7,040 nt of DNA from Chloroflexota bacterium (lineage in GTDB: Bacteria > Chloroflexota > Anaerolineae > B4-G1 > SLSP01): positions 1 through 7,040 of the forward strand of contig JAKJAE010000138.1 in NCBI GenBank assembly GCA_022707665.1, in the 5' to 3' direction. Shown piece after piece: positions 1 to 6,614 of this stretch (the first letter of the stretch is position 1; every line of letters begins with the position of its first letter). The position numbers and the translations under genes were made by a program. The notes under the pieces were generated by a model. The model did no database searches and was not told where the DNA came from. It worked only from the letters and a program-made list of their open reading frames with translations.

Positions 1-36
1 AAGCCCGCCCGATGCCCGGGATCCCGACACAACAGT

Positions 37-1578
37 ATGCCGCACGTCATCCTTGCCCACGACCTGGGGACCACAGGCAATAAGGCCACACTGTACAATG
101 CCGAAGGCCAGCTAATCGGCAGCGCGTTCCACGGCTACGAAACAGCCTATCCGCACACAAGCTGGGCCGAACAGGACCCCGAGGACTGGTGGAACGCCGT
201 CTGTGCGTCCACGCACCAGTTGCTTGCACAGACCGCCATCTCTGCCGACGACCTGGCCTGCATCACCTTCAGCGGCCAGATGATGGGATGTGTGGCACTG
301 GATCGCGATGCGCGGCCATTGCGCCCGGCGATCATCTGGGCTGACCAGCGGGCCGTTGACCAGGCCGCTTGGATCGGCGAGCGCGTGCCCTTCAGCGACA
401 TCTACCGCATCACCGGCCACCGGCTTAGCTCATCATACTCACTTCCCAAGATCCTCTGGCTGCGCGACCACCAGCCCGCTGTCTATCGTCGGACCTACAA
501 GTTCACCCATGCCAAGGATGCCATTGTTGCGCGCCTCACAGGCGTCTTCGCCACCGACCCGTCCGACGCGTCGGGGATGAACCTCTATGATCTCGAAGCC
601 GGAAAGTGGTCATCCCGGATTCTCGACGCGATTGACTTCGATCCGGAACGGCTTCCCACGATTTACCCTTCAACCGCTGTCGTCGGAACGGTTCGACCTT
701 CAGTGGCTGACGAAGCAGGGGTTCGCGCGGGAACCCCAGTTGTCATTGGCGGAGGCGATGGCGCCTGCGCCGCCGTAGGAGCTGGGGTCGTGGTGCAAGG
801 ACTTGCCTACAACTACATCGGTTCGTCGTCCTGGATCGCTCTGGCTACCGACACGCCGATCTATGATCCCGATGCAATGACCTTCACCTTCGCTCACGTC
901 GTGCCCGGCATGTTCATGCCCGATGGAACGATGCAAGCGGCCGGGGCCTCGTATCAGTGGATGCGGGACCAGCTTTGCCCGATCGAGGTAGATTCCGCAC
1001 CCACGTTGCGGATGAGCCCCTACGAGCTGATGAACCGGCTAGCGGCCCAGTCACCGCCAGGGGCCAATGGTCTGCTGTTCCTACCGTATCTCATGGGCGA
1101 GCGCAGCCCACACTGGAACACCAAAGCGCGGGGAGCCTTTGTCGGCCTGACCATCCGTCACACGCGGGCCGACATGATCCGTGCCGTGCTCGAAGGTGTG
1201 GCAATGAACCTCAGCATCACCCTGGATGCTTTCCGCGCGCAGGGCGCCAGGATCGACGCTATCCGGCTGATTGGTGGCGGTGCTCGCGGACGACTGTGGA
1301 ATCAGATCATGGCTGATGTCTACGGCGTACCCGTTCAGCGCCTGGCGATTCTGGAGGAAGCGACGTCAATGGGGGCGGCTCTTGTCGGGGGCGTTGGCGT
1401 AGGGGTGTATACTGACTTCACAATGGCGGCTGCGATGAACCCCATCGCCGAAACCATCGATCCGGATCCCCATGGCAGCGGCACGATTGCAGAGTTGAGC
1501 GTGATCTTCAAAGAGACCTACCGCGCGCTGATTCCGGTGTACGATCGCCTGGCGGCTATGAAGACGAACCAGGAATAG
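37..1578 (+). CDS. FGGY-family carbohydrate kinase, xylulokinase-like
   Basis: The 513-residue product matches the FGGY sugar kinases, cytoplasmic enzymes that phosphorylate a sugar with ATP. The first ATP-phosphate loop is DLGTTG (residues 9-14). SGQMMG (79-84) and WADQRA (101-106) sit where xylulokinases carry SGQMHG and the sugar-contact region. GGGDG places the likely catalytic base at Asp241. The PYLMGERSPHW stretch (near 350-360) and LIGGGARGRLWNQI (411-424) are the C-terminal FGGY signatures. Overall similarity is closest to D-xylulokinase (XylB), which feeds D-xylulose 5-phosphate to the pentose phosphate pathway. However, the usual His of QMHG is Met83 here, so the true substrate may be another ketose or a polyol. 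The ATG at 37 fits the family N-terminus, but no Shine-Dalgarno is visible. The frame stays open to the left edge, so an upstream start is possible. No isomerase or sugar transporter gene is visible beside it. Confidence 0.88.
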   Translation: MPHVILAHDLGTTGNKATLYNAEGQLIGSAFHGYETAYPHTSWAEQDPEDWWNAVCASTHQLLAQTAISADDLACITFSGQMMGCVALDRDARPLRPAIIWADQRAVDQAAWIGERVPFSDIYRITGHRLSSSYSLPKILWLRDHQPAVYRRTYKFTHAKDAIVARLTGVFATDPSDASGMNLYDLEAGKWSSRILDAIDFDPERLPTIYPSTAVVGTVRPSVADEAGVRAGTPVVIGGGDGACAAVGAGVVVQGLAYNYIGSSSWIALATDTPIYDPDAMTFTFAHVVPGMFMPDGTMQAAGASYQWMRDQLCPIEVDSAPTLRMSPYELMNRLAAQSPPGANGLLFLPYLMGERSPHWNTKARGAFVGLTIRHTRADMIRAVLEGVAMNLSITLDAFRAQGARIDAIRLIGGGARGRLWNQIMADVYGVPVQRLAILEEATSMGAALVGGVGVGVYTDFTMAAAMNPIAETIDPDPHGSGTIAELSVIFKETYRALIPVYDRLAAMKTNQE

Positions 1579-1610
1579 AAGAGGGGGAGCACTCTTCGGC
1601 TCCCCCTCTT
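1579..1610. terminator. Shared bidirectional intrinsic terminator between converging genes
   Basis: A perfect 12-bp stem (AAGAGGGGGAGC at 1579-1590 with GCTCCCCCTCTT at 1599-1610) closes an 8-base loop. It begins one base after the stop codon of the sugar kinase and ends 20 bases before the stop of the convergent S10 peptidase gene. Short T-rich runs follow the stem on both strands (TTTGCTGCTT on +, TTCTATTCCT on -). These are imperfect U-tracts, but the GC-rich stem and its placement make a terminator for both genes likely. Confidence 0.8.
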
Positions 1611-1630
1611 TGCTGCTTGCACCGACCCAA

Positions 1631-3118
1631 TCACTTGTCGCTGAGCGTAGCTGCGATGAATGCAGTCAAGTCCTTCTTGAGCTTCTGCAGCGACGGTTCG
1701 TGCAGATACATCATGTGCCCGGCCTCGTAATACCCCATCGTGACGTGACCCTCCAGTGTGGGGTCAAGCTCCAGGTGGTTGAAGGTGTATTCCGTCGCGA
1801 AGTACGGCGTCGCCAGATCGTAGTAGCCGTTGCCGACGAAAACCTTAAGGTAAGGATTGTAGGTCATCGCCTGCCGCAGGTTCTCAGCCACGTTCACGAA
1901 CTGGTTCTGGTATTTGCTGTAGTCCCAGGGCTGTACGTTGCCGGTCAGAATCGCGTAGACCCGATCGCTCTTGAAATCGAGCACCGAGCGAACGTAGTGG
2001 TTCAGCGCTGCCGTGTACGCGCCCTGAACGGTGGCATAGCTGGGGTCATAGTCGTGGTGCTCGCCAGCGGCATCGCGATCGATGCCCTTGATCCGCGAAT
2101 CGAACCGGCCGATAGTACGGCGTTCCTCACGCAGGAACTCCTTCACGAAGCGGTGTATGTTGATCCGCAGGTTGGTCTGCTCGACATAGGTCTGCGTGAG
2201 CCCCGTGTAGCGGGCCAGTGTAGCAGCGACTTCGGTACGTTCCTCAACTGGCAGGTCGGCACCCTTCATCAGGGCCGTGGTGTATGCGCCGATCGCAAAC
2301 GCCTCAACCTGGCTTAGAAAATCGACCAGGCTCAACGTCTGCAGGTCTTCGGGTAGCCGCTTGTGGTACCAGGCCGTCGCTGCATAGGTCGGCAAGAAGA
2401 GAATGTAGGGCAGGTCATTGCCCAGCGAGAAACGGGCACTCTGGAAGTTGAGAATCGCGGAGACCAACATGATCCCGTTGATGTACATGCCCAGATCTTC
2501 GTGGAGATACGACGAGAGTCCAGCCGCCCGGGTCGTGCCATAGCTCTCCCCGATCAGAAACTTGGGCGAGGTCCATCGCTGAGCCCGTGCCGTAAACAGA
2601 CGGATGAACTCGGCAACACTGGCAATGTCCTGCTCTACCCCGTGGAACTGTTTTGCCTCCTCGCCTGGTGCGGGCCGGCTATATCCGGTGCTCACAGGAT
2701 CGATAAAGACCAGATCTGTCACGTCAAGCAACGAATACTCGTTGTTCACCAGCTTGAACGGTGGGGGCAACGGATTTCCTTCGTGATCCATCAACACGCG
2801 TTGAGGTCCCAGAACGCCCAGGTGCAACCAGACCGATGAAGACCCTGGCCCACCATTGAACGAGAAGGTGATCGGTCGCTGACTGACATCCTCAACCCCG
2901 TCTCGCGTATAGGCGACGTAGAAGATCGAGGCTTTGGGATTGCCCTCATCATCCTTGAGAATCAGCGTACCGGCCTTCGCCGTGTAAGCGATCTCTTCGC
3001 CGGCTAGCGTGAACGTGTGCTTGGTCTCGGCGACTTGCTCCTCGAGCTCACGTCTCTTGGACTCGACATCGTCCTTTGGGGTCACGGCAGGGTACTTCTG
3101 CTCATTCTCCTTCGCCAT
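1631..3118 (-). CDS. S10-family serine carboxypeptidase, cytoplasmic type
   Basis: The 495-residue product is a peptidase family S10 enzyme (alpha/beta hydrolase fold), which removes C-terminal residues from peptides. FSFNGGPGSSS (85-95) is the oxyanion-hole and carboxylate-binding loop. GESYGT (190-195) is the nucleophile elbow with Ser192. Asp434 in GNGYYDLATP and His468 in YYEAGHMM complete the triad. The order and spacing match the family. Unlike the secreted or vacuolar eukaryotic members it has no signal peptide or membrane segment: the N-terminus (MAKENEQKYP) is charged. It also contains no cysteine, and the NGGPGCSS cysteine of eukaryotes is Ser. It therefore probably acts in the cytoplasm on peptides; the substrate is unknown. 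A strong Shine-Dalgarno five bases upstream and a near-consensus promoter support the ATG at 3118. It is convergent with the sugar kinase and divergent from the C-S lyase gene. Confidence 0.92.
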   Translation of the reverse strand: MAKENEQKYPAVTPKDDVESKRRELEEQVAETKHTFTLAGEEIAYTAKAGTLILKDDEGNPKASIFYVAYTRDGVEDVSQRPITFSFNGGPGSSSVWLHLGVLGPQRVLMDHEGNPLPPPFKLVNNEYSLLDVTDLVFIDPVSTGYSRPAPGEEAKQFHGVEQDIASVAEFIRLFTARAQRWTSPKFLIGESYGTTRAAGLSSYLHEDLGMYINGIMLVSAILNFQSARFSLGNDLPYILFLPTYAATAWYHKRLPEDLQTLSLVDFLSQVEAFAIGAYTTALMKGADLPVEERTEVAATLARYTGLTQTYVEQTNLRINIHRFVKEFLREERRTIGRFDSRIKGIDRDAAGEHHDYDPSYATVQGAYTAALNHYVRSVLDFKSDRVYAILTGNVQPWDYSKYQNQFVNVAENLRQAMTYNPYLKVFVGNGYYDLATPYFATEYTFNHLELDPTLEGHVTMGYYEAGHMMYLHEPSLQKLKKDLTAFIAATLSDK

Positions 3119-3123
3119 TCTAT

Positions 3124-3129
3124 CCTCCT
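3124..3129 (-). promoter_or_regulatory. Ribosome binding site of the S10 peptidase gene
   Basis: On the minus strand a full AGGAGG lies five bases before the ATG at 3118. It fixes that start. Confidence 0.85.
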
Positions 3130-3178
3130 GATGGGACGGCAGTCGACCGGCCCGAGTTGTGGTGTCGTAGACGCAGCC

Positions 3179-3206
3179 AGTATAGGACGCGCAGGTAGCG
3201 AGTCAA
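3179..3206 (-). promoter_or_regulatory. Sigma70-type promoter for the S10 peptidase gene
   Basis: On the minus strand TTGACT (3201-3206) and TATACT (3179-3184) are separated by 16 bases. Each box matches five of six consensus positions. Transcription would begin near 3172, giving a leader of about 50 bases before the ATG at 3118. This is a sequence match only. Confidence 0.7.
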
Positions 3207-3239
3207 CCAGGCACATAGTGATGTACAGTCCATCCCCGA

Positions 3240-3248
3240 TGGTATAAT
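3240..3248 (+). promoter_or_regulatory. Extended -10 promoter for the C-S lyase gene
   Basis: TGGTATAAT fits the extended -10 pattern TGnTATAAT, with a perfect TATAAT at 3243-3248. The -35 is weak: TGTACA at 3222-3227 matches four of six positions but at a short 15-base spacing. Transcription would start near 3255, about 50 bases before the ATG at 3306. It faces away from the S10 peptidase promoter, and the two sets of core elements do not overlap. Confidence 0.6.
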
Positions 3249-3290
3249 CGGCAACGGCTTGCCACACCAAACACCACACGTTGGGTGACC

Positions 3291-3296
3291 AGGAGG
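3291..3296 (+). promoter_or_regulatory. Ribosome binding site that decides the C-S lyase start
   Basis: AGGAGG (followed by AGAG) sits nine bases before the ATG at 3306. An in-frame GTG at 3285 lies upstream of this site and has no Shine-Dalgarno of its own, so the ATG is preferred. Confidence 0.8.
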
Positions 3297-3305
3297 AGAG
3301 TGTAC

Positions 3306-4505
3306 ATGGCTGAATCTGGAGCCAGGCGGACCGAAGTCCGCAATTCCCACACGACATTCGACTTTGACACGATCATCGACCGCCGGCAGACGCAAAGCCT
3401 GAAGTGGAAGGTCTATGGTGACGATGTACTCCCCATGTGGGTCGCCGACATGGACTTTGCCTCCCCTCCCGCCGTCGTCGAGGCGCTGCACGAGCGTGTG
3501 AACCACGGCATCTTCGGGTACGAGACCAGTTCGCAGGAGCTCAAGGGCCTCATTGTTGAGCGCCTGGGCCGACTTTATGATTGGCACGTCGAGCCGGATG
3601 CCATCGTCTTTGTGCCGGGCATCGTGACCGGGTTCCACGTCGCGATCAAGGGGCTCGTCAGTTCCGACCAGGGTGTGCTGATCCAGACGCCAGTGTACGG
3701 ACCCATCCTCCACGCGGCACGAAGCGCAGGGGTGCGGGCCCAGTCCATGGCCTTGACCCACGAGGCAGATGGACGCTACAGTATCGATCCCGACCGCTTT
3801 GCACAGACGGTCACGGACGAAACTCGGCTCTTCCTTATGTGCAACCCTCACAACCCTGTCGGTCGGGTGTGGTCCCGCGACGAGTTGCTCATGATGGCGG
3901 AGGCGTGCCTCCGCCACGACACCATCATCTGCTCAGATGAGATTCATTGCGATCTAGTCTACAATGGCCACCGGCATATCCCCATCGCCAGCCTGGCACC
4001 GGAGATTGGGGCGCGTTCTATCACGTTGATGGCGCCCAGTAAGACCTTCAACATTGCCGGACTGGACTGCGGGTTTGCCGTCATTCCCGATCCGGCCCTG
4101 CGGCGCGCCTACAACCTTGGGCGCGGCGGGTTGGCTGGTGCGCCCAATCTCTTGGGCTATGTAGCTGCGCAAGCCGCCTATGCTCACGGACAGCCGTGGC
4201 TCGATGCACTGTTGCGCTATCTGGAAGGCAACCGCGATCTCGTTGTCGACTACGTGAGCACCCACACACCACAGTTGCGGCTGGTACGCCCCGAGGGCAC
4301 GTACCTGGCATGGATCGACTGTCGCTCAGCGGGCCTTCCGGAACCGCCCAAGGACTTCTTCCTCAGTCGTGGGCGTGTGGCGTTCAATGCAGGCACCGAC
4401 TTCGGGCCAGAGGGGGAGGGGTTCATCAGGCTGAACTTCGGCTGCCCTCGCCAGCTTCTGCTGGATGGACTGCAGCGCATACAAGGGGCACTCAGGTCGC
4501 TCTAG
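3306..4505 (+). CDS. MalY/PatB-family PLP-dependent cystathionine beta-lyase/aminotransferase
   Basis: The 399-residue product is a fold-type I PLP enzyme of the MalY/PatB branch, which cleaves C-S bonds (cystathionine or cysteine S-conjugates to a thiol, pyruvate and ammonia). Typical signatures are PMWVADMDF (43-51) and GIFGYE (68-73). CNPHNPVGRVW (179-189) contains the cofactor-contacting Asn183. SDEIHCDL (210-217) has the PLP ring Asp211. SKTFNIAG (245-252) has the Schiff-base Lys246. Arg375 in FIRLNFGCPR should bind the substrate carboxylate. The length is normal for the family and all key residues are present. It is cytoplasmic, with no signal peptide or membrane segment. Likely roles are methionine/cysteine metabolism or thiol release. 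In E. coli MalY also represses the maltose regulator MalT, but nothing here points to that. It has its own extended -10 promoter and shares a divergent intergenic region with the S10 peptidase gene. Substrate preference cannot be read from the sequence. Confidence 0.9.
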   Translation: MAESGARRTEVRNSHTTFDFDTIIDRRQTQSLKWKVYGDDVLPMWVADMDFASPPAVVEALHERVNHGIFGYETSSQELKGLIVERLGRLYDWHVEPDAIVFVPGIVTGFHVAIKGLVSSDQGVLIQTPVYGPILHAARSAGVRAQSMALTHEADGRYSIDPDRFAQTVTDETRLFLMCNPHNPVGRVWSRDELLMMAEACLRHDTIICSDEIHCDLVYNGHRHIPIASLAPEIGARSITLMAPSKTFNIAGLDCGFAVIPDPALRRAYNLGRGGLAGAPNLLGYVAAQAAYAHGQPWLDALLRYLEGNRDLVVDYVSTHTPQLRLVRPEGTYLAWIDCRSAGLPEPPKDFFLSRGRVAFNAGTDFGPEGEGFIRLNFGCPRQLLLDGLQRIQGALRSL

Positions 4506-4508
4506 CCC

Positions 4509-4536
4509 TTGACGGAGTTAGGATATCGTATATCCT
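4509..4536 (+). promoter_or_regulatory. Likely sigma70-type promoter for the sensor kinase gene
   Basis: TTGACG (4509-4514, five of six matches) is followed after 16 bases by TATCCT (4531-4536, four of six). The -35 box begins three bases after the lyase stop codon, so the kinase probably has its own promoter despite the 101-bp gap. Transcription would start near 4543. Read-through from the lyase gene remains possible because no clear terminator lies between the genes. Confidence 0.5.
4520..4536. promoter_or_regulatory. Perfect 17-bp dyad over the kinase promoter, candidate operator
   Basis: AGGATAT-CGT-ATATCCT is a perfect 7-bp inverted repeat with a three-base centre. It fills most of the -35/-10 spacer and includes the putative -10 box, where a dimeric repressor would block RNA polymerase. 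As an RNA hairpin it would be AT-rich with a tight loop and no following T-tract, so it is a poor terminator. The cognate regulator is unknown and not in the window. Confidence 0.5.
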
Positions 4537-4594
4537 CATAGGTGTTGGGGCGTCACGCCCAGGTGGCGGACCGGTTTGTACGCAGCCATTCATC

Positions 4595-4600
4595 AGGAGA
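4595..4600 (+). promoter_or_regulatory. Ribosome binding site that decides the sensor kinase start
   Basis: AGGAGA lies six bases before the ATG at 4607. The reading frame stays open 137 codons further upstream, but that part lies mostly inside the lyase gene in another frame and covers the promoter. The ATG at 4607 is therefore the supported start. Confidence 0.75.
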
Positions 4601-4606
4601 AGCAGT

Positions 4607-6550
4607 ATGGGACAGGAAGTCACCGGGCGTAGTGTGCCCGCAGTCCACTCAGAAACCGACCATCAGAGCTCAGCCCTGCCAGGCGAGGCCGCTTTGGAGC
4701 TCTCGCTCGAGATCGCGGAACTCCTGACGCCGGCAACCGAATTCGGCTCGTTGCTGCAACTCGCGGCCGAACGCGTTCGGGCACGTTGCCACGTCGAAGC
4801 CGTCAGCCTCTACCTTCTGGATCCGGCACAGGACGCGTTACAGGCCCGTGCCCACGCTGGATCAGGTCACCCACACCTGGGTGCCAACGGCGACTGGACG
4901 CCAACGGATAAGGCAGGCATACTGGGACAGGCCATCCGCGAGCGTCAGAGCCTCACCGAAGAGATCGTCTCGCATCGCGCCAGCTCCCTCCTGCGCCGCA
5001 GTCAGGTCGTGACAGAGCTATCCATTGCAGTACCGCTGGAGATCCACGAACACGCTATTGGCCTGCTGCACCTCCGCTCGCGCAGCAGCACTGATGGCGA
5101 ACCCGGTTCCCTTCGCATCCTCCAGGCAGTCGGTCGCCACCTCGCCGCAGTCATCGAGCAAGCCCAACGCTCGGAACGCGAGCTCCAACAGCGCCAGCTC
5201 ATCGAGAACCTCAATGTGATCGGCCGGACCCTTGCCCAGACGCTCGACCCGGAACGCGTTCTGGAGATGATCTTGATGCACCTGGCCACGATCGTGGCGT
5301 ACGATCGCGGTGCGATCATGTTGCAGGAGGGCAGCGAGTTGATCATGCGCGCCATCCGCGGATTCCCGGCCTACGCCAGTCCGCTGCGCATCCGCGTTCC
5401 GATCCGCACGGACGATGTCTACCAGACCATCTGCCGCACCAGGCAGCCGTTGGTCATTGCGGACATTTCGAAGCGTCCTGACTGGCAACACGTCGATGGG
5501 CTCCCCCCAGCGCAATCATGGCTCGGCGTCCCTCTGCTCGTTGAGGAAGAGGTCATCGGTATGATGAGCCTTGCCCGCGAGCGCCCTGAACCGTACACGG
5601 AGGAGGAGGTCGCACTCTCACTGTCCTTCGCGCAGCAGGCCTCTGTAGCACTCAACAACGCGCGGTTGTACGACAGCCTCACCCAGGTCAATGCCACACT
5701 CAAGCAGGCCGTCAGCCAACTACAACAACAGAGCTACGACCTCCAGGTCGCCTACGAGCAGCTCAAACGATTGGACAAGGCCAAGACCGATTTCATCACC
5801 GTGGCATCGCACGAACTACGGACCCCACTGACCGTTCTCAGTGGTTATGGGCAGATGCTCGCCGCTGATGTTGAGCTCGCGAATGATGCCTTCCGTGGCC
5901 AGGTGATCAGAGGACTACTCACAGGAGCGAACCGACTCAACACGATCGTCGACAACATGCTTGATATGGCACGCATCGACAGTCAGACGCTCGAGGTTCA
6001 CCCTGAGCCAATGTTCCCGGCCGTGCTCATCAAGGCGATCTACCCTACCTTGAAACAGATCCTGCGAGAACGACGCATCACGATGAACCTGGACAAGAGC
6101 CTCTCAGGCCTTCCGTTGATCGAAGCGGACACGACGGGAATCCGCAAGGTTTTCCGCCACCTGATGGTGAACGCAATCAAGTACACCCCAGACGGGGGGT
6201 CTGTGCGCATTTGGGGCCGTGCTCTGGCGCCCAATGACACGGTCCTCGGCCAGGCTGCTGTCGAGATCGTCGTGAGCGATACCGGCATCGGCATCGATCC
6301 CGTCGTGCAGGACCTTATCTTCGCCAAGTTCTATCAGAGTGGTCAGGTCGCGATCCACTCGTCGGGCGAGACGACATTCAAGGGCGGCGGGCCAGGACTC
6401 GGCCTTGCCATTTCTCGTGGAATCGTGGAAGCGCACGGAGGACGGATCTGGGCGGAAAGCCCCGGCCACGACGAGGAGCGCTTTCCTGGAAGTGATTTCC
6501 ACGTCGTGCTGCCACTCAGGCCGGACAAAGTTCTGGCTTCCGGCCGCTAA
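4607..6550 (+). CDS. Soluble double-GAF sensor histidine kinase
   Basis: The 647-residue product is a two-component sensor kinase with no transmembrane segment or signal peptide, so it should sense a cytoplasmic or diffusible signal. A first GAF domain lies around residues 45-185 and a second around 215-355 (LGVPLLVEEEVIGMMSL is typical of its end). A Gln-rich coiled coil (about 358-392) leads into the HisKA domain, with the phosphoacceptor His402 in SHELRTPL. Glu403 and Thr406 fit the ExxT pattern linked to phosphatase activity. The ATPase domain (about 505-640) has the N box around Asn522 (VNAIKYTPDGG), the G1 box DTGIGID from Asp558, the F-box IFAKFYQ and the G2 box GGGPGLGLAIS (593-603). 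All catalytic motifs are intact. No response regulator or receiver domain is present, so the partner is encoded elsewhere. The GAF ligands are unknown. A hairpin terminator follows the gene. Confidence 0.93.
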   Translation: MGQEVTGRSVPAVHSETDHQSSALPGEAALELSLEIAELLTPATEFGSLLQLAAERVRARCHVEAVSLYLLDPAQDALQARAHAGSGHPHLGANGDWTPTDKAGILGQAIRERQSLTEEIVSHRASSLLRRSQVVTELSIAVPLEIHEHAIGLLHLRSRSSTDGEPGSLRILQAVGRHLAAVIEQAQRSERELQQRQLIENLNVIGRTLAQTLDPERVLEMILMHLATIVAYDRGAIMLQEGSELIMRAIRGFPAYASPLRIRVPIRTDDVYQTICRTRQPLVIADISKRPDWQHVDGLPPAQSWLGVPLLVEEEVIGMMSLARERPEPYTEEEVALSLSFAQQASVALNNARLYDSLTQVNATLKQAVSQLQQQSYDLQVAYEQLKRLDKAKTDFITVASHELRTPLTVLSGYGQMLAADVELANDAFRGQVIRGLLTGANRLNTIVDNMLDMARIDSQTLEVHPEPMFPAVLIKAIYPTLKQILRERRITMNLDKSLSGLPLIEADTTGIRKVFRHLMVNAIKYTPDGGSVRIWGRALAPNDTVLGQAAVEIVVSDTGIGIDPVVQDLIFAKFYQSGQVAIHSSGETTFKGGGPGLGLAISRGIVEAHGGRIWAESPGHDEERFPGSDFHVVLPLRPDKVLASGR

Positions 6551-6561
6551 GAGCAGACAAC

Positions 6562-6593
6562 AGAAAAGCCCCCGCGAGCGCAGGGGCTTTTCT
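6562..6593. terminator. Shared bidirectional intrinsic terminator
   Basis: AGAAAAGCCCC (6562-6572) pairs perfectly with GGGGCTTTTCT (6583-6593) around a ten-base loop. The hairpin begins 11 bases after the kinase stop and ends 21 bases before the stop of the convergent pyrophosphatase gene. The A-run and T-run inside the stem give a U-rich 3' arm on either strand, the classic form of a two-way terminator. Confidence 0.88.
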
Positions 6594-6614
6594 ATTGCAG
6601 TAGCGTTAGGACAT

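Noticed and set aside
1..36. Possible end of an upstream gene overlapping the sugar kinase start
   Set aside because: All three plus frames are open over this short stretch, but there are too few codons to recognise any protein, so nothing can be claimed.
1610..2317. A 235-codon open frame on + antisense to the S10 peptidase gene
   Set aside because: It lies opposite a gene with a complete catalytic triad, has no recognisable motif, and is explained by GC-biased codons leaving the opposite strand open.
3213..3224. ACAT-AGTG-ATGT inverted repeat between the divergent promoters
   Set aside because: The arms are only 4 bp and cannot be extended, so chance is sufficient to explain it.
3285..3305. 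GTG start for the C-S lyase gene, seven codons upstream
   Set aside because: It would place the AGGAGG site inside the coding region; the ATG at 3306 is correctly spaced from it.
3120..3917. A 265-codon open frame on - antisense to the C-S lyase gene
   Set aside because: It lies across the divergent promoters and opposite a well-supported PLP enzyme; its composition looks like an antisense shadow and it shows no domain.
4196..4606. N-terminal extension of the sensor kinase frame by 137 codons
   Set aside because: It overlaps the end of the lyase gene in another frame, translates to low-quality sequence, and would run through the kinase promoter. The ATG at 4607 has a good ribosome binding site.
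5018..5515. A 165-codon open frame on - opposite the GAF domains
   Set aside because: No motif or plausible ribosome binding site was recognised, and it is fully covered by an intact kinase gene on the other strand.
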